Shown: piece by piece, positions 6,992-13,930 of the stretch
Layout of the letters: every line of letters begins with the position of its first letter
How positions within the stretch are numbered: the stretch's first letter is position 1
Assembly: GCA_024653385.1 (NCBI GenBank)
Contig: JANLFZ010000082.1
Location: forward strand, 1 to 16,382
Reading direction: 5' to 3'
DNA length: 16,382 bases
From: Thermoguttaceae bacterium
GTDB lineage: Bacteria; Planctomycetota; Planctomycetia; Pirellulales; Thermoguttaceae
Translations under genes and position numbers: made by a program
Notes under the pieces: generated by a model
What the model saw: only the letters and a program-made list of their open reading frames with translations
Databases searched by the model: none
Told to the model about the DNA's origin: nothing

Positions 6992-7807
6992 TTACGAGCC
7001 CGCCGAACGCATCAGATCCTCGAAGGCGCTTTTCGCATGGTGCAGGAGGGTCTGATAGTCGAGCGTCTCGACGTCCTCGCCCAAGAGTTCAACGTCGTAG
7101 TAGCCATCGTAGCCCGCTGCTCGCAGCGCGGCGACGGTCTCTTTCAAGGGGAGCACCCCTTCACCGATCCGGCATCGGTTTTGCTCCCCACATGGAGGGG
7201 TCTTCGCATCGCCGAGTTGGACGATTGCGACGTGGTTGATGATCGAAGGAATTCGTCGTGGCAAGTCCGGCACCCATCCGAGGTGGTATGTATCCAGGAC
7301 CATCTTGACCCTCTGGTGGCATGCCGCGGCAAGCATGCCCAACACGTCGTCCAAGGTGGTCAAGAAGGTGAACTCCGCCGCGCAGCCCGGATGCATGGGC
7401 TCAACCGCCAAGGTGACCCCGAGGTCGTCGGCCACGGGTGCTAGTTCGGTCAGTGCGTCGCGGAATAGGCGTCGAGCGTGGTTGTGGGTGTGTCCAGCTC
7501 GGGGCCCACTGTAAACGACGAGGGTTCTTGCTCCGATCGCTTGGGCCGTGCGCAAGGCCTCGATCGAGTCCTCGATGCACGAGCGAAACGAGCGGCCGTC
7601 GCTCCCGGTGAACCCCCCCGCCCAGAAGAGGTGGGAAACTTTGAGGCCGGTCTCGGCCAGGAGTTCAGCGGCTTTCGCCTCACCGTAGTCGGAGAGTTTC
7701 TGACGCCATACGCCGATGGCCGGAACCCCCGCAGCGAGGTATTCCGTTACGTCCTCTTCAAAGGACCAACGATAGGTGGTCGTCTCGTTGATGGAAAGCT
7801 GGGCCAT
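6992..7807 (-). CDS. sugar phosphate isomerase/epimerase, AP endonuclease-2 TIM barrel, 271 aa
   Basis: Xylose isomerase-like TIM barrel, the superfamily of IolE, hydroxypyruvate isomerase and tagatose/psicose epimerases. Probable metal ligands are E136 in AVEPMHP, D172 and H175 in VLDTYHLGW, and E240 in YDVELLGED; GEGVLPLKETVAALRAAGYD (residues 215-234) is the typical barrel end. Substrate cannot be told. There is no signal peptide, so it is cytoplasmic. The ATG at 7807 has GGAGGAG 8 nt upstream, a strong ribosome site. It is divergent from the LptF/G-type gene across a 103-bp promoter region and overlaps functionally with nothing downstream; arfB follows only 5 nt after its stop, which looks like shared transcription rather than shared function. 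Confidence 0.9.
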   Translation of the reverse strand: MAQLSINETTTYRWSFEEDVTEYLAAGVPAIGVWRQKLSDYGEAKAAELLAETGLKVSHLFWAGGFTGSDGRSFRSCIEDSIEALRTAQAIGARTLVVYSGPRAGHTHNHARRLFRDALTELAPVADDLGVTLAVEPMHPGCAAEFTFLTTLDDVLGMLAAACHQRVKMVLDTYHLGWVPDLPRRIPSIINHVAIVQLGDAKTPPCGEQNRCRIGEGVLPLKETVAALRAAGYDGYYDVELLGEDVETLDYQTLLHHAKSAFEDLMRSAGS

Positions 7808-7828
7808 CCCTGCAACTCCTCCGCGGCT

Positions 7829-7857
7829 AGTATCGGGGATTCAGCCCATGAAGTAAA
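7829..7857 (-). promoter_or_regulatory. candidate promoter of the epimerase-arfB transcript
   Basis: Minus strand TTTACT (7852-7857), 17-nt spacer, GATACT (7829-7834); each box matches sigma-70 consensus at 4 of 6 positions. It would place the start about 15-20 nt before the GGAGGAG ribosome site. The -35 overlaps the inverted repeat at 7855-7890. The facing plus-strand gene has only a TTGACC at 7873-7878 without a convincing -10. Confidence 0.4.
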
Positions 7858-7890
7858 GCGGAAGTACTGCCCTTGACCCGGGTCCGCTTT
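7855..7890. repeat. inverted repeat in the divergent epimerase / LptF-G promoter region
   Basis: AAAGCGGA (7855-7862) and TCCGCTTT (7883-7890) are exact reverse complements separated by 20 bp. The arms lie over the proposed -35 box of the leftward promoter and next to the TTGACC of the rightward one, so they could be half-sites for a regulator or form a hairpin in either leader. Confidence 0.5.
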
Positions 7891-7910
7891 TCGGGCCACA
7901 CTAGCCCGCC

Positions 7911-9098
7911 ATGCACCGAATGACGCGCTACGTCTTGCTCGAATTGGCCAAGGTGTTTTCCGTTGCGCTGGTCGGACTCACCACCGCGATCTTGCTGGTA
8001 GGCGTGGTGCGCGAGGCGGTCTCGCAAGGCTTGCCGCCGGCCGAGGTGCTGAAGATCATCCCGTACATCCTGCCCGATGCCCTGCGGTTCGCGATTCCGG
8101 TGACCTTGCTCTTGGCGGTCACCACGGTCTATTCGCGGATGTCGGGTTTCAACGAGATCGTTGCTTTGAAGGCCTCGGGCATTTCCCCCCTGGTCGTGAT
8201 CTGGCCCGCGTTCGTCGTCGCGGTCCTGCTGAGTCTCGTGACGGTCTGGCTCAACGACATCGCGCCGACATGGGGAAGGGCCGGGGTGCGGGGCGTGGTG
8301 ATCGAGTCGGTCGAAGACATCATCTACGGCATGTTGCGCGTCGAGCGACGGTTCACGGGCCGGCGCCTGGCGATCAATGTCAAGGCGGTATCCGACCGGA
8401 CGCTGATTCGGCCGACCGTCTCCATTGCTCGCCGCGGCAGTACCCCGCCCATCACGGTGACCGCCGAGAGCGCTCGCCTCGAAACCGACCATCGCGAGCG
8501 GGTCCTGCGCCTCGAATTCCTCAACGGGACCATCGACGTCGAGGGCCGTGCCACGTTCAGTTTCCTGGGCACGCGCACGGTCGAACTTCCGCTTTCCGAT
8601 GCCAGCGGGTCGGACGAGGCGACCCCCAGCCCTTCGGCCATCCCGCTCCGCCAGATCCCCGAGGAAGCCGCCGAACAAGAGCGGGCCATCGCACGACTCC
8701 AGGAGGCCGCGGCGGCCGAGGCCGCCTGCCGGCTGTTCACCGGCGACTTCGGTGAACTGGCAAGCGACACATGGAAGAGAAACGAAATCGTGCTACGCGA
8801 CATGCACGGCCGGCTGTTCCGCCTGCGCCTCGAGCCGTATCGGCGATGGTCCACCGGATTCAGTTGTCTGTTTTTCGTATGGGTCGGCGTGCCGATGGCC
8901 GTCTGGCTCCGCAAGCCGGAACCGCTGACGAGCTTCTTTCTTTGCTTCGCCCCCATCCTCGTCGTGTACTACCCCCTGTTGATTTACGGGATCAACGGGG
9001 CCAAGAACGGCACCATCCCCCCCGTGCTCGTGTGGACGGGGAACGTCGTGCTGTTTGCGTGGGGCGCCTGGGCCCTGCGCAAGGTGCTGCGGCACTAG
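7911..9098 (+). CDS. LptF/LptG-type permease (YjgP/YjgQ family), 395 aa
   Basis: Inner-membrane permease of the LptB2FG lipopolysaccharide exporter family. Membrane segments are visible at about residues 15-33, 48-74, 92-114, 315-333, 340-361 and 370-389, with a large soluble part between the third and fourth (about 115-314) that matches the periplasmic jellyroll position. YSRMSGFNEIVALKASGIS (residues 74-92) is the family signature of the coupling-helix region facing LptB. An Ala/Glu-rich segment at about 230-275 interrupts the soluble domain and looks helical or disordered. LptF and LptG cannot be told apart; the partner permease and LptB are not in the window. ATG codons at 7911 and 7920 are both possible and neither has a ribosome site. 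It is transcribed away from the epimerase. Confidence 0.9.
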   Translation: MHRMTRYVLLELAKVFSVALVGLTTAILLVGVVREAVSQGLPPAEVLKIIPYILPDALRFAIPVTLLLAVTTVYSRMSGFNEIVALKASGISPLVVIWPAFVVAVLLSLVTVWLNDIAPTWGRAGVRGVVIESVEDIIYGMLRVERRFTGRRLAINVKAVSDRTLIRPTVSIARRGSTPPITVTAESARLETDHRERVLRLEFLNGTIDVEGRATFSFLGTRTVELPLSDASGSDEATPSPSAIPLRQIPEEAAEQERAIARLQEAAAAEAACRLFTGDFGELASDTWKRNEIVLRDMHGRLFRLRLEPYRRWSTGFSCLFFVWVGVPMAVWLRKPEPLTSFFLCFAPILVVYYPLLIYGINGAKNGTIPPVLVWTGNVVLFAWGAWALRKVLRH

Positions 9099-9124
9099 GG
9101 TCGGCCTGGGGCTGGTCGCCTCGC

Positions 9125-9154
9125 TTTACACGCTCGGTAGCCCTCGACCATAAT
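9125..9154 (+). promoter_or_regulatory. sigma-70-like promoter of the DUF6807 / oxidoreductase pair
   Basis: TTTACA (9125-9130), 18-nt spacer, CATAAT (9149-9154); both boxes match consensus at 5 of 6 positions. A start near 9161 gives a leader of about 37 nt to the ATG at 9198, which has AAGGAG 6 nt upstream. Confidence 0.6.
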
Positions 9155-9197
9155 GGGGACGCTGCCAGCCGTGACACGATGACGCAAGGAGTTGAAG

Positions 9198-10328
9198 ATG
9201 CGACTTCGAGGCTTGTTGCTGGCCGGCGCGCTGGTCGCGGCAATGTCCAGGGCACCGGCGGCCGAAACGGTTGTCTCGGTCATCGATCCGGACGGAGCGG
9301 CCGCTCGATGCGGCGCGCCGATCCGTGTCGAAATGGCTGCCGACCGGCTGGGCGTGGCGCCGGGCCGACCCGGTATGCGGCATTTTCGGCTGAGAGTCCT
9401 TCCGGGCGATGACCCGAAAGCGGGCACACCGGCAGCGCCGCGCATGAGGTTCTCGCTGGCGCGCGGCGACTATTACGACTTCACCGAGCTGGACCGGCCG
9501 GTGCTCCGCTACAACCACGCCACCGTGCCCGTGCCCCAGGGAATCGATCCGCGATACGCCCGGGGCGATTACATCCATCCGCTCTACGGGCTCGACGGCG
9601 AGGTGCTTTCCGACGATTATCCGAAGGACCATCCTCACCATCGCGGGGTGGGCTGGTCGTGGCCGGTCACGCGATGGAAGAACGAGGTTCGCGACATCTG
9701 GGCAGTCAGCGGGGTCTGGTCGCGTCCGGTGGCGCGGCGGCATGTCGCCTTCGGCGAAGTCCTGGCCGCCTTGGAAGTCGAGAACGTCTGGAAGTGGGGC
9801 GACCAGGACGCCATCGTGCGCGAGCAGGTGGCGATCCACGCCTTCCGGCAAGGGCCCGCCGGTCGGTTCGTGGACATCGAGGTTCGGTTGACCGGCCTGG
9901 CCGACGGGGTGGCCATCGGAGGCCGGCCGCACGCCGGCTACGGCGGCTTCGGACTGCGCGGCGCGCCGGCCAACCAACGCACGATCACCGCCCACGTCGA
10001 TCCCAAGGGCGCCGACCCGCGGCGTTCGTGGCTCGACTACTCGGGCGTGTTCGCCGGCGCCAAGGGCCCTGGCGGGGTCGCCATCTTCGAGCATCCGGGC
10101 AACCCGGGGTACCCGAGCGATCTGCACCAGTACCCCGACTGCAACTACGTCATGCCGGCGTTCCCGGGCCAGCGCGAGGTGCCGTTGCCCAAGGGTCAGA
10201 CGCTGGTGCTGCGGCACCGGCTGTGGATCCATGCCGGCGTTCCCGAGGAGAAGACATTGGCCGAGGTATGGGCCGCGTACGCGCGCCCACCCAAGGTCGT
10301 TCTCGAAACCAGATCGCTGTCCCAATGA
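9198..10328 (+). CDS. secreted DUF6807 (PmoA-like) protein, 376 aa
   Basis: Belongs to the DUF6807 family (Pfam PF14100, once labelled methane oxygenase PmoA; that name does not imply methane oxidation). The signature is a His-rich DHPHHRGVGW at about residues 144-153, preceded by YIHPLYGLDGEVLSDDYP (about 125-142). An N-terminal signal peptide (MRLRGLLLAGALVAAMSRAP, then AAE) predicts export. The ATG at 9198 is preferred because AAGGAG ends 6 nt upstream; an in-frame TTG at 9192 would lie right against that ribosome site. It ends 8 nt before the Gfo/Idh/MocA gene, so the two form an operon. This family accompanies oxidoreductases and sugar isomerases in planctomycete and Bacteroidetes glycan loci; a sugar-binding or lyase-like role is inferred, not shown. 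Confidence 0.88.
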   Translation: MRLRGLLLAGALVAAMSRAPAAETVVSVIDPDGAAARCGAPIRVEMAADRLGVAPGRPGMRHFRLRVLPGDDPKAGTPAAPRMRFSLARGDYYDFTELDRPVLRYNHATVPVPQGIDPRYARGDYIHPLYGLDGEVLSDDYPKDHPHHRGVGWSWPVTRWKNEVRDIWAVSGVWSRPVARRHVAFGEVLAALEVENVWKWGDQDAIVREQVAIHAFRQGPAGRFVDIEVRLTGLADGVAIGGRPHAGYGGFGLRGAPANQRTITAHVDPKGADPRRSWLDYSGVFAGAKGPGGVAIFEHPGNPGYPSDLHQYPDCNYVMPAFPGQREVPLPKGQTLVLRHRLWIHAGVPEEKTLAEVWAAYARPPKVVLETRSLSQ

Positions 10329-10336
10329 GGTGAATC

Positions 10337-11680
10337 ATGATGCAGTCCAACGGCGTGTCTCGTCGCGGATTCCTCGGGGTGGCGGCAGCGGCCGGTCTGG
10401 CCGTTCCGTCGCTGGTCCCCTCCGGCACGCTGGCCCAGCCGGGTAAGCCGGCGCCCAGCGAGAAGATCCGGCTGGCCCTGATCGGCTGCGGCGGAATGGG
10501 TCGCGCCAACCTCGGCGCGTGTGCGAACCAGCCCGACGTGGTCGTCGTCGGGGCCTGCGACCCCTGGAAAGCGCGGCGCGAGGCCGTGGCCGCCCAATTC
10601 AAGGACACCTGCAAGCCCCACCCCGACTACCGCGAGGTGCTCGACCGCAAGGACGTCGATGCCGTGATCATCGCCTCGCCGCCCCATTGGCATGCCCTCC
10701 AGGCAATCCAGGCGTGCGAGGCAGGCAAGGACCTCTACCTCCAAAAGCCGATGACGCTGCACCTCGGCGAAAGCCTCGCCGTGCGCAACGCGGTCAAAAA
10801 GCACCGCCGCATCAGCCAGATCGGCACCCAAATCCACGCCTCGGAGAACTACCGCCGGATCGTCGAGATGGTTCAGGCGGGCTATCTGGGCAAAATCAGC
10901 GTGGTGCGGACGTTCAACGTGATGAACCAGGGGCCCGAGGGCGTCGGCACGGACCCCAATACCACGCCGCCGCCCGGCCTCGACTGGGAGCTGTGGATCG
11001 GCCCCGGCCCGATGCGGCCCTACAACGCGATCCTCGCGGCCAATTCCTACAACCACTGCTCGTTCATGGCCTATAGCGGGGGCTGGCTGCCCGGCATGGC
11101 CCCCCACATCATCGACTTGCCGGTCTGGGCCCTCGGCCTGGGCTACCCCACCCAGACCAGTTGCACCGGGGGCCGATTCGTCATCAAGGACGATGGCGAT
11201 GCCCCCGACGTGCAGGAGGTCCTCTGGAAGTACCCCGACGTGACCATGACCTGGATGGGCATGCTGGCCAACAGCTACGGGTTCGATTTGCACGGCAACC
11301 CGGTGCCGCAACGCCGCCTGGGGATCTACTTCCACGGCGTCGACGGGACCATGTACTGCAACTACGGCATGTACAAGGTGGTTCCCGAGGGCGACCGCAT
11401 GAAGGGGCGCGAGCCGCCCAAGCCGTCGATCCCCCCCTCGCCCGGCCACGAACGCGAGTGGCTCAATTCGATCAAGAGCCGCGAGGAACCCAGTTGCAGC
11501 GTGTTCTACCACGTGCGGGTCGATGTGCCGCTGGTGTTGGCGAACCTCTCGCTGCGCTTGGGCCGGTCGATTCGCTTCGACCCGGCCAAGGAACAGATCG
11601 TCGGCGACGACGAGGCGGCACGCCTTGCCGTGCCCGAGTACCGCGCGCCGTGGAAGTTCCCCAAGGAGTACCTGGCCTGA
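10337..11680 (+). CDS. Tat-exported Gfo/Idh/MocA family oxidoreductase, 447 aa
   Basis: NAD(P)-binding sugar oxidoreductase family. A twin-arginine signal (SRRGFLG, residues 8-14, then an Ala-rich core) predicts folded export across the inner membrane. The Rossmann motif is LIGCGGMGR (G50-G55 region), followed by GACDPW and VIIASPPHWHA. The catalytic EKP motif is QKP here (K137, in YLQKPMTLHLGES), a variant seen in this exported subgroup. The C-terminal substrate domain includes GGWLPGMAPHIIDLPVWALG (residues 249-268). GAGGTG lies 4-8 nt before two possible starts, ATG 10337 and ATG 10340. It follows the DUF6807 gene by 8 nt. The cofactor is probably bound tightly, as in glucose-fructose oxidoreductase, since the protein is exported; that is inference. 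Confidence 0.93.
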   Translation: MMQSNGVSRRGFLGVAAAAGLAVPSLVPSGTLAQPGKPAPSEKIRLALIGCGGMGRANLGACANQPDVVVVGACDPWKARREAVAAQFKDTCKPHPDYREVLDRKDVDAVIIASPPHWHALQAIQACEAGKDLYLQKPMTLHLGESLAVRNAVKKHRRISQIGTQIHASENYRRIVEMVQAGYLGKISVVRTFNVMNQGPEGVGTDPNTTPPPGLDWELWIGPGPMRPYNAILAANSYNHCSFMAYSGGWLPGMAPHIIDLPVWALGLGYPTQTSCTGGRFVIKDDGDAPDVQEVLWKYPDVTMTWMGMLANSYGFDLHGNPVPQRRLGIYFHGVDGTMYCNYGMYKVVPEGDRMKGREPPKPSIPPSPGHEREWLNSIKSREEPSCSVFYHVRVDVPLVLANLSLRLGRSIRFDPAKEQIVGDDEAARLAVPEYRAPWKFPKEYLA

Positions 11681-11697
11681 GGGCCCGGCCGCCGGCC

Positions 11698-12315
11698 TTA
11701 GGGAAGCTGGAGGATGCGGAAGTCGTCGAAACGGATCCAGTGCTCCTCCTCGGCTGGTCCGTGGTAGCACTGGATGCCGACCTGCTCATCGGCCGCGACG
11801 GGCAGCGTGCCCGACGCGGCAGTCTTGAACTCGCCCTGCGCGTTGGCACGGAATTGGGCCGTGTACTTCTCTCCCTCCAGCACAAGCCGCAATTGAACGG
11901 TCTTCTCCGGCGCGGGTGCCCTGCCGGGGATAATCACCAACTGGCCGTCGACCAGTTCATGCACGAGCTTGAACTTCGGCGAACCGCCCTGATACCAGGT
12001 AATGCCCGCCTGCTCGAACTGCTTCGTCGGCTGGGCGGTGAAGGTCACCGTGACCTCGATGGCGATTTTCCCCTGGTTTCGGTCGGGGGCCTTGCGAAGC
12101 AGGGTGTTTTTCACGTCGGCGCCCGCCCCGGGCTCGACGCGAATCTCCAGGGCGCCATCCTGAACCCGCCAGGTCTTGGGATTCTCGCGGAGCCAGGTCC
12201 AACCCTGCCCAGGCTTCCCGTCGAAACGGTCCTCGAAGAGCACCCGGGGTTCCCCGGCCTGGACGACAACGGTGGCCCCGAATACCACGGCCAGAACTGC
12301 CAGAACGCGCTTCAT
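11698..12315 (-). CDS. secreted concanavalin A-like beta-sandwich protein (DUF1349-type), 205 aa
   Basis: A signal peptide (MKRVLAVLAVVFGATVVVQA) is followed by one beta-sandwich domain. FEDRFDGKPGQGWTWLREN (residues about 26-44) then TWRVQDGALEIRVEPG resembles the start of DUF1349 and lectin/glucanase-fold domains attached to glycoside hydrolases; RFDDFRILQLP closes it. No catalytic acid pair is obvious, so carbohydrate binding is more likely than hydrolysis. The ATG at 12315 has GGAGGAG 7 nt upstream. The frame stays open upstream for another 156 codons, but that stretch is Arg/Pro-rich, matches no protein pattern and covers the repeat island, so it is excluded. It converges with the Gfo/Idh/MocA gene with a 17-bp gap and no clear terminator. 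Confidence 0.82.
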   Translation of the reverse strand: MKRVLAVLAVVFGATVVVQAGEPRVLFEDRFDGKPGQGWTWLRENPKTWRVQDGALEIRVEPGAGADVKNTLLRKAPDRNQGKIAIEVTVTFTAQPTKQFEQAGITWYQGGSPKFKLVHELVDGQLVIIPGRAPAPEKTVQLRLVLEGEKYTAQFRANAQGEFKTAASGTLPVAADEQVGIQCYHGPAEEEHWIRFDDFRILQLP

Positions 12316-12544
12316 GGCTCCACTCCTCCGGAAGATACGCGATGGGGGGCATCGCACCGCTGCCCGGTGCCGGATCGGCGCGCGGGCATTGGCATCGACG
12401 ATTGCCGCAGTGTAGTCGATCGGGCCGCGAGATGCCAGCCGAGGCGGCCGCCTTGTGGGCTTGCTGGCGGACGCGGGAGCCAGTTGCGTTGTCGATTTGG
12501 GATTTCTCGTCGGCACCGCCCGACAGACTGGGACGCCGAGCGCG

Positions 12545-12579
12545 CCGCGCGGGAGGGGGCTCTCTTTCGGCCCGCGCGG
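12545..12579. repeat. perfect 9-bp inverted repeat
   Basis: CCGCGCGGG (12545-12553) pairs with CCCGCGCGG (12571-12579) across a 17-nt loop. It is part of the repeat island. Confidence 0.6.
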
Positions 12580-12613
12580 AACCGGGCTGGCGAGCCGACC
12601 GCATTTGTTCGGA

Positions 12614-12633
12614 GGCGCCCTGTCAAGGGCGCC
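12614..12633. repeat. perfect 8-bp hairpin with 4-nt loop
   Basis: GGCGCCCT (12614-12621) and AGGGCGCC (12626-12633) flank the loop GTCA. There is no T-run on either side, so it is not an intrinsic terminator. Confidence 0.65.
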
Positions 12634-12752
12634 GGGAGGCAGCCATGCGTCGCTTCGCGTGGACCATGGGCCGGGGGCTTCTCGTGCCAAGGCTGGTCGA
12701 TCACACGCGCCGCCGAGACGTGGAGGTGCTCGGGGCAGCCGAAGCGGACCGC

Positions 12753-12865
12753 CGCGCTGTGCGCGGGTCTCCTGACCCCGCACACAGGCCGACCGGAGGT
12801 CTCAAGGCGAAGGGGAGACCTTCGGTCCGCGATTCGGCGGGGTCGGGAGACCCGCGCCGAGCGCG
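12753..12865. repeat. nested double inverted-repeat element, 113 bp
   Basis: The outer arms 12761-12781 and 12837-12857 are 21 nt long and complementary at all but one position, which is a G-U wobble in RNA. They extend outward, after a 2-nt mismatch, by 6 more pairs (12753-12758 with 12860-12865). Inside the 55-nt loop lies a second inverted repeat: GACCGGAGGTCTC (12791-12803) with GAGACCTTCGGTC (12815-12827), 12 of 13 complementary, 11-nt loop. All four arms carry the same core, GGTCTC or GAGACC, so the element reads as two related palindromes, one inside the other. Confidence 0.8.
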
Positions 12866-12884
12866 CGGAGAGCCGCGCCGAGCG
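12852..12884. repeat. 12-bp direct repeat CCGCGCCGAGCG
   Basis: Exact copies at 12852-12863 and 12873-12884, spaced 21 bp start to start. The first overlaps the right arm of the nested element. Confidence 0.6.
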
Positions 12885-12930
12885 AGGGCGAAGCTCCAGG
12901 GAGAGCCGAAAAACCGTCCGGCGGACCTCC

Positions 12931-12951
12931 CCCGGCTTCCTCGAAGCCGGG
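12931..12951 (+). terminator. perfect 9-bp hairpin, terminator-like on the plus strand
   Basis: CCCGGCTTC (12931-12939) and GAAGCCGGG (12943-12951) close a 3-nt loop and are followed by TCGTTGTGTT, a T-rich but interrupted tail. It would end any rightward transcript from the repeat island about 60 bp before the exonuclease start. Being symmetric, it could equally be one more dispersed palindrome. Confidence 0.4.
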
Positions 12952-13011
12952 TCGTTGTGTTAGGCTGAGCGAGGTTCGTCCGAGTCTCGACCGGCCCGCG
13001 GAGATGCTGCT

Positions 13012-13830
13012 GTGACGACTGCGAACGTCGCCTACCTGGTTTTCGATACGGAGAGCGTGGCCGACGCCTCGCTGGTGGCCCGGCTTCGCTATGCCGGCCA
13101 GCCGGTCGCGCCGGCCGAGGCGGTCCGCCGCTACCGCGACGAGTTGCTGGCGAAGCACGATACCGACTTCATCCCGTACACCTACCAAGTCCCCATTTCC
13201 GTGGCCGTGGCCAAGGTGGCGGCCGATTTCAGGCTCTTGGACCTGGTGCTGCTCGACGAGCCCGAGTTCCGTCCCCACGTGATCACCGAGAAGTTCTGGC
13301 GCGGCTGGGAGATATACCGCCGGCCCACGCTGGTGAGCTTCAACGGCCGGAGCTTCGACATCCCGCTGTTGGAACTGGCGGCATTCCGGTTCGGCGTCAG
13401 CGTGCCGGGCTGGTTCAACGCGGCGGGCAGGGCCTTCGACCAGCCGCGCGGCCGCTACAACGTTCAGTGCCACCTGGACATCTGCGAACTCTTGACGAAT
13501 TTCGGCTCGACCCGATTCTCGGGCGGCCTGAACCTGGCGGCCAACCTGCTCGGCAAGCCGGGCAAGATGGAGGTTCACGGCGACATGGTCCAAGACATGT
13601 ACGAGGCGGGCCGGTTGGCCGAAATCAACGATTATTGCCGCTGCGACGTGCTGGACACGTACTTCGTCTTCCTCCGAACCCGGGTGTTGGTCGGGCAATT
13701 GGCGTTGGATGCGGAGCAACAGATCATTGCCGAAACCAAGCGATGGCTCGAAGAGAACGCCGGCCGAGTTCGCGCCTATGCCTTGTACCTGGAGCACTGG
13801 GGCGATTGGGCGAATCCCTGGCGATCCTAG
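13012..13830 (+). CDS. predicted 3'-5' exonuclease related to the PolB exonuclease domain (PF10108), 272 aa
   Basis: RNase H-fold DEDD exonuclease. Exo I is VFDTES (D12, E14). Exo II is VSFNGRSFDIPLL (N111, D116), and D155 in CHLDICELL follows. Exo III is NDYCRCDVLDTYFVFLR (Y208, D212), making it a DEDDy type. There is no polymerase domain; the protein is a free-standing exonuclease like others of the family. The physiological substrate is not known. The start is GTG at 13012 with GGAG 8 nt upstream; a nearby ATG at 13004 runs into a stop in its frame. It is a single gene, followed by a terminator-like hairpin at 13859-13880. Confidence 0.92.
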   Translation: MTTANVAYLVFDTESVADASLVARLRYAGQPVAPAEAVRRYRDELLAKHDTDFIPYTYQVPISVAVAKVAADFRLLDLVLLDEPEFRPHVITEKFWRGWEIYRRPTLVSFNGRSFDIPLLELAAFRFGVSVPGWFNAAGRAFDQPRGRYNVQCHLDICELLTNFGSTRFSGGLNLAANLLGKPGKMEVHGDMVQDMYEAGRLAEINDYCRCDVLDTYFVFLRTRVLVGQLALDAEQQIIAETKRWLEENAGRVRAYALYLEHWGDWANPWRS

Positions 13831-13858
13831 GGGGGCCATATACCCGCCATGGTATGTA

Positions 13859-13880
13859 TGCTGCGCGGTGCGGCACTTTT
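13859..13880 (+). terminator. probable intrinsic terminator of the exonuclease gene
   Basis: TGCTGC (13859-13864) pairs with GCGGCA (13870-13875), including one G-U, around a 5-nt loop, and is followed by CTTTT. It lies 29 nt after the exonuclease stop and just before the promoter of the small RNA. Confidence 0.45.
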
Positions 13881-13895
13881 CCGTGAGAATTCCAT

Positions 13896-13923
13896 TTGAC
13901 TTCCGGTTGGCGTGAGCTACGAT
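13896..13923 (+). promoter_or_regulatory. sigma-70-like promoter of the small RNA
   Basis: TTGACT (13896-13901), 16-nt spacer, TACGAT (13918-13923). The -35 matches at 5 of 6 positions and the -10 at 4 of 6. The region upstream is AT-richer than its surroundings. Predicted start is about 13931. Confidence 0.6.
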
Positions 13924-13930
13924 TTTCAAT

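Larger units (their letters stand above)
12316..13011. other. 696-bp non-coding island rich in inverted repeats
   Basis: No convincing gene lies here: the open frames on both strands give Arg/Pro/Gly-rich translations without start sites or motifs. Instead the stretch holds at least five strong inverted repeats (12545-12579, 12614-12633, 12753-12865 with an inner 12791-12827, and 12931-12951) and one 12-bp direct repeat. The density of palindromes far exceeds that of the other gaps in the window. It lies between the divergent starts of the beta-sandwich gene and the exonuclease gene, so promoters of both must be inside, though none is clear. Confidence 0.75.

Noticed and set aside
9126..11770. 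Two long minus-strand frames opposite DUF6807 and the oxidoreductase
   Set aside because: They are shadow frames of well-supported plus-strand genes, His/Arg/Gly-rich and without motifs.
12316..12783. N-terminal extension of the beta-sandwich protein, and plus-strand frames over the same DNA
   Set aside because: The real start with signal peptide and GGAGGAG is at 12315; the extra stretch is Arg/Pro-rich and created by the repeat island.
12753..12884. CRISPR array
   Set aside because: The repeats are inverted and nested rather than regularly spaced direct repeats with unique spacers, and no cas gene is present.
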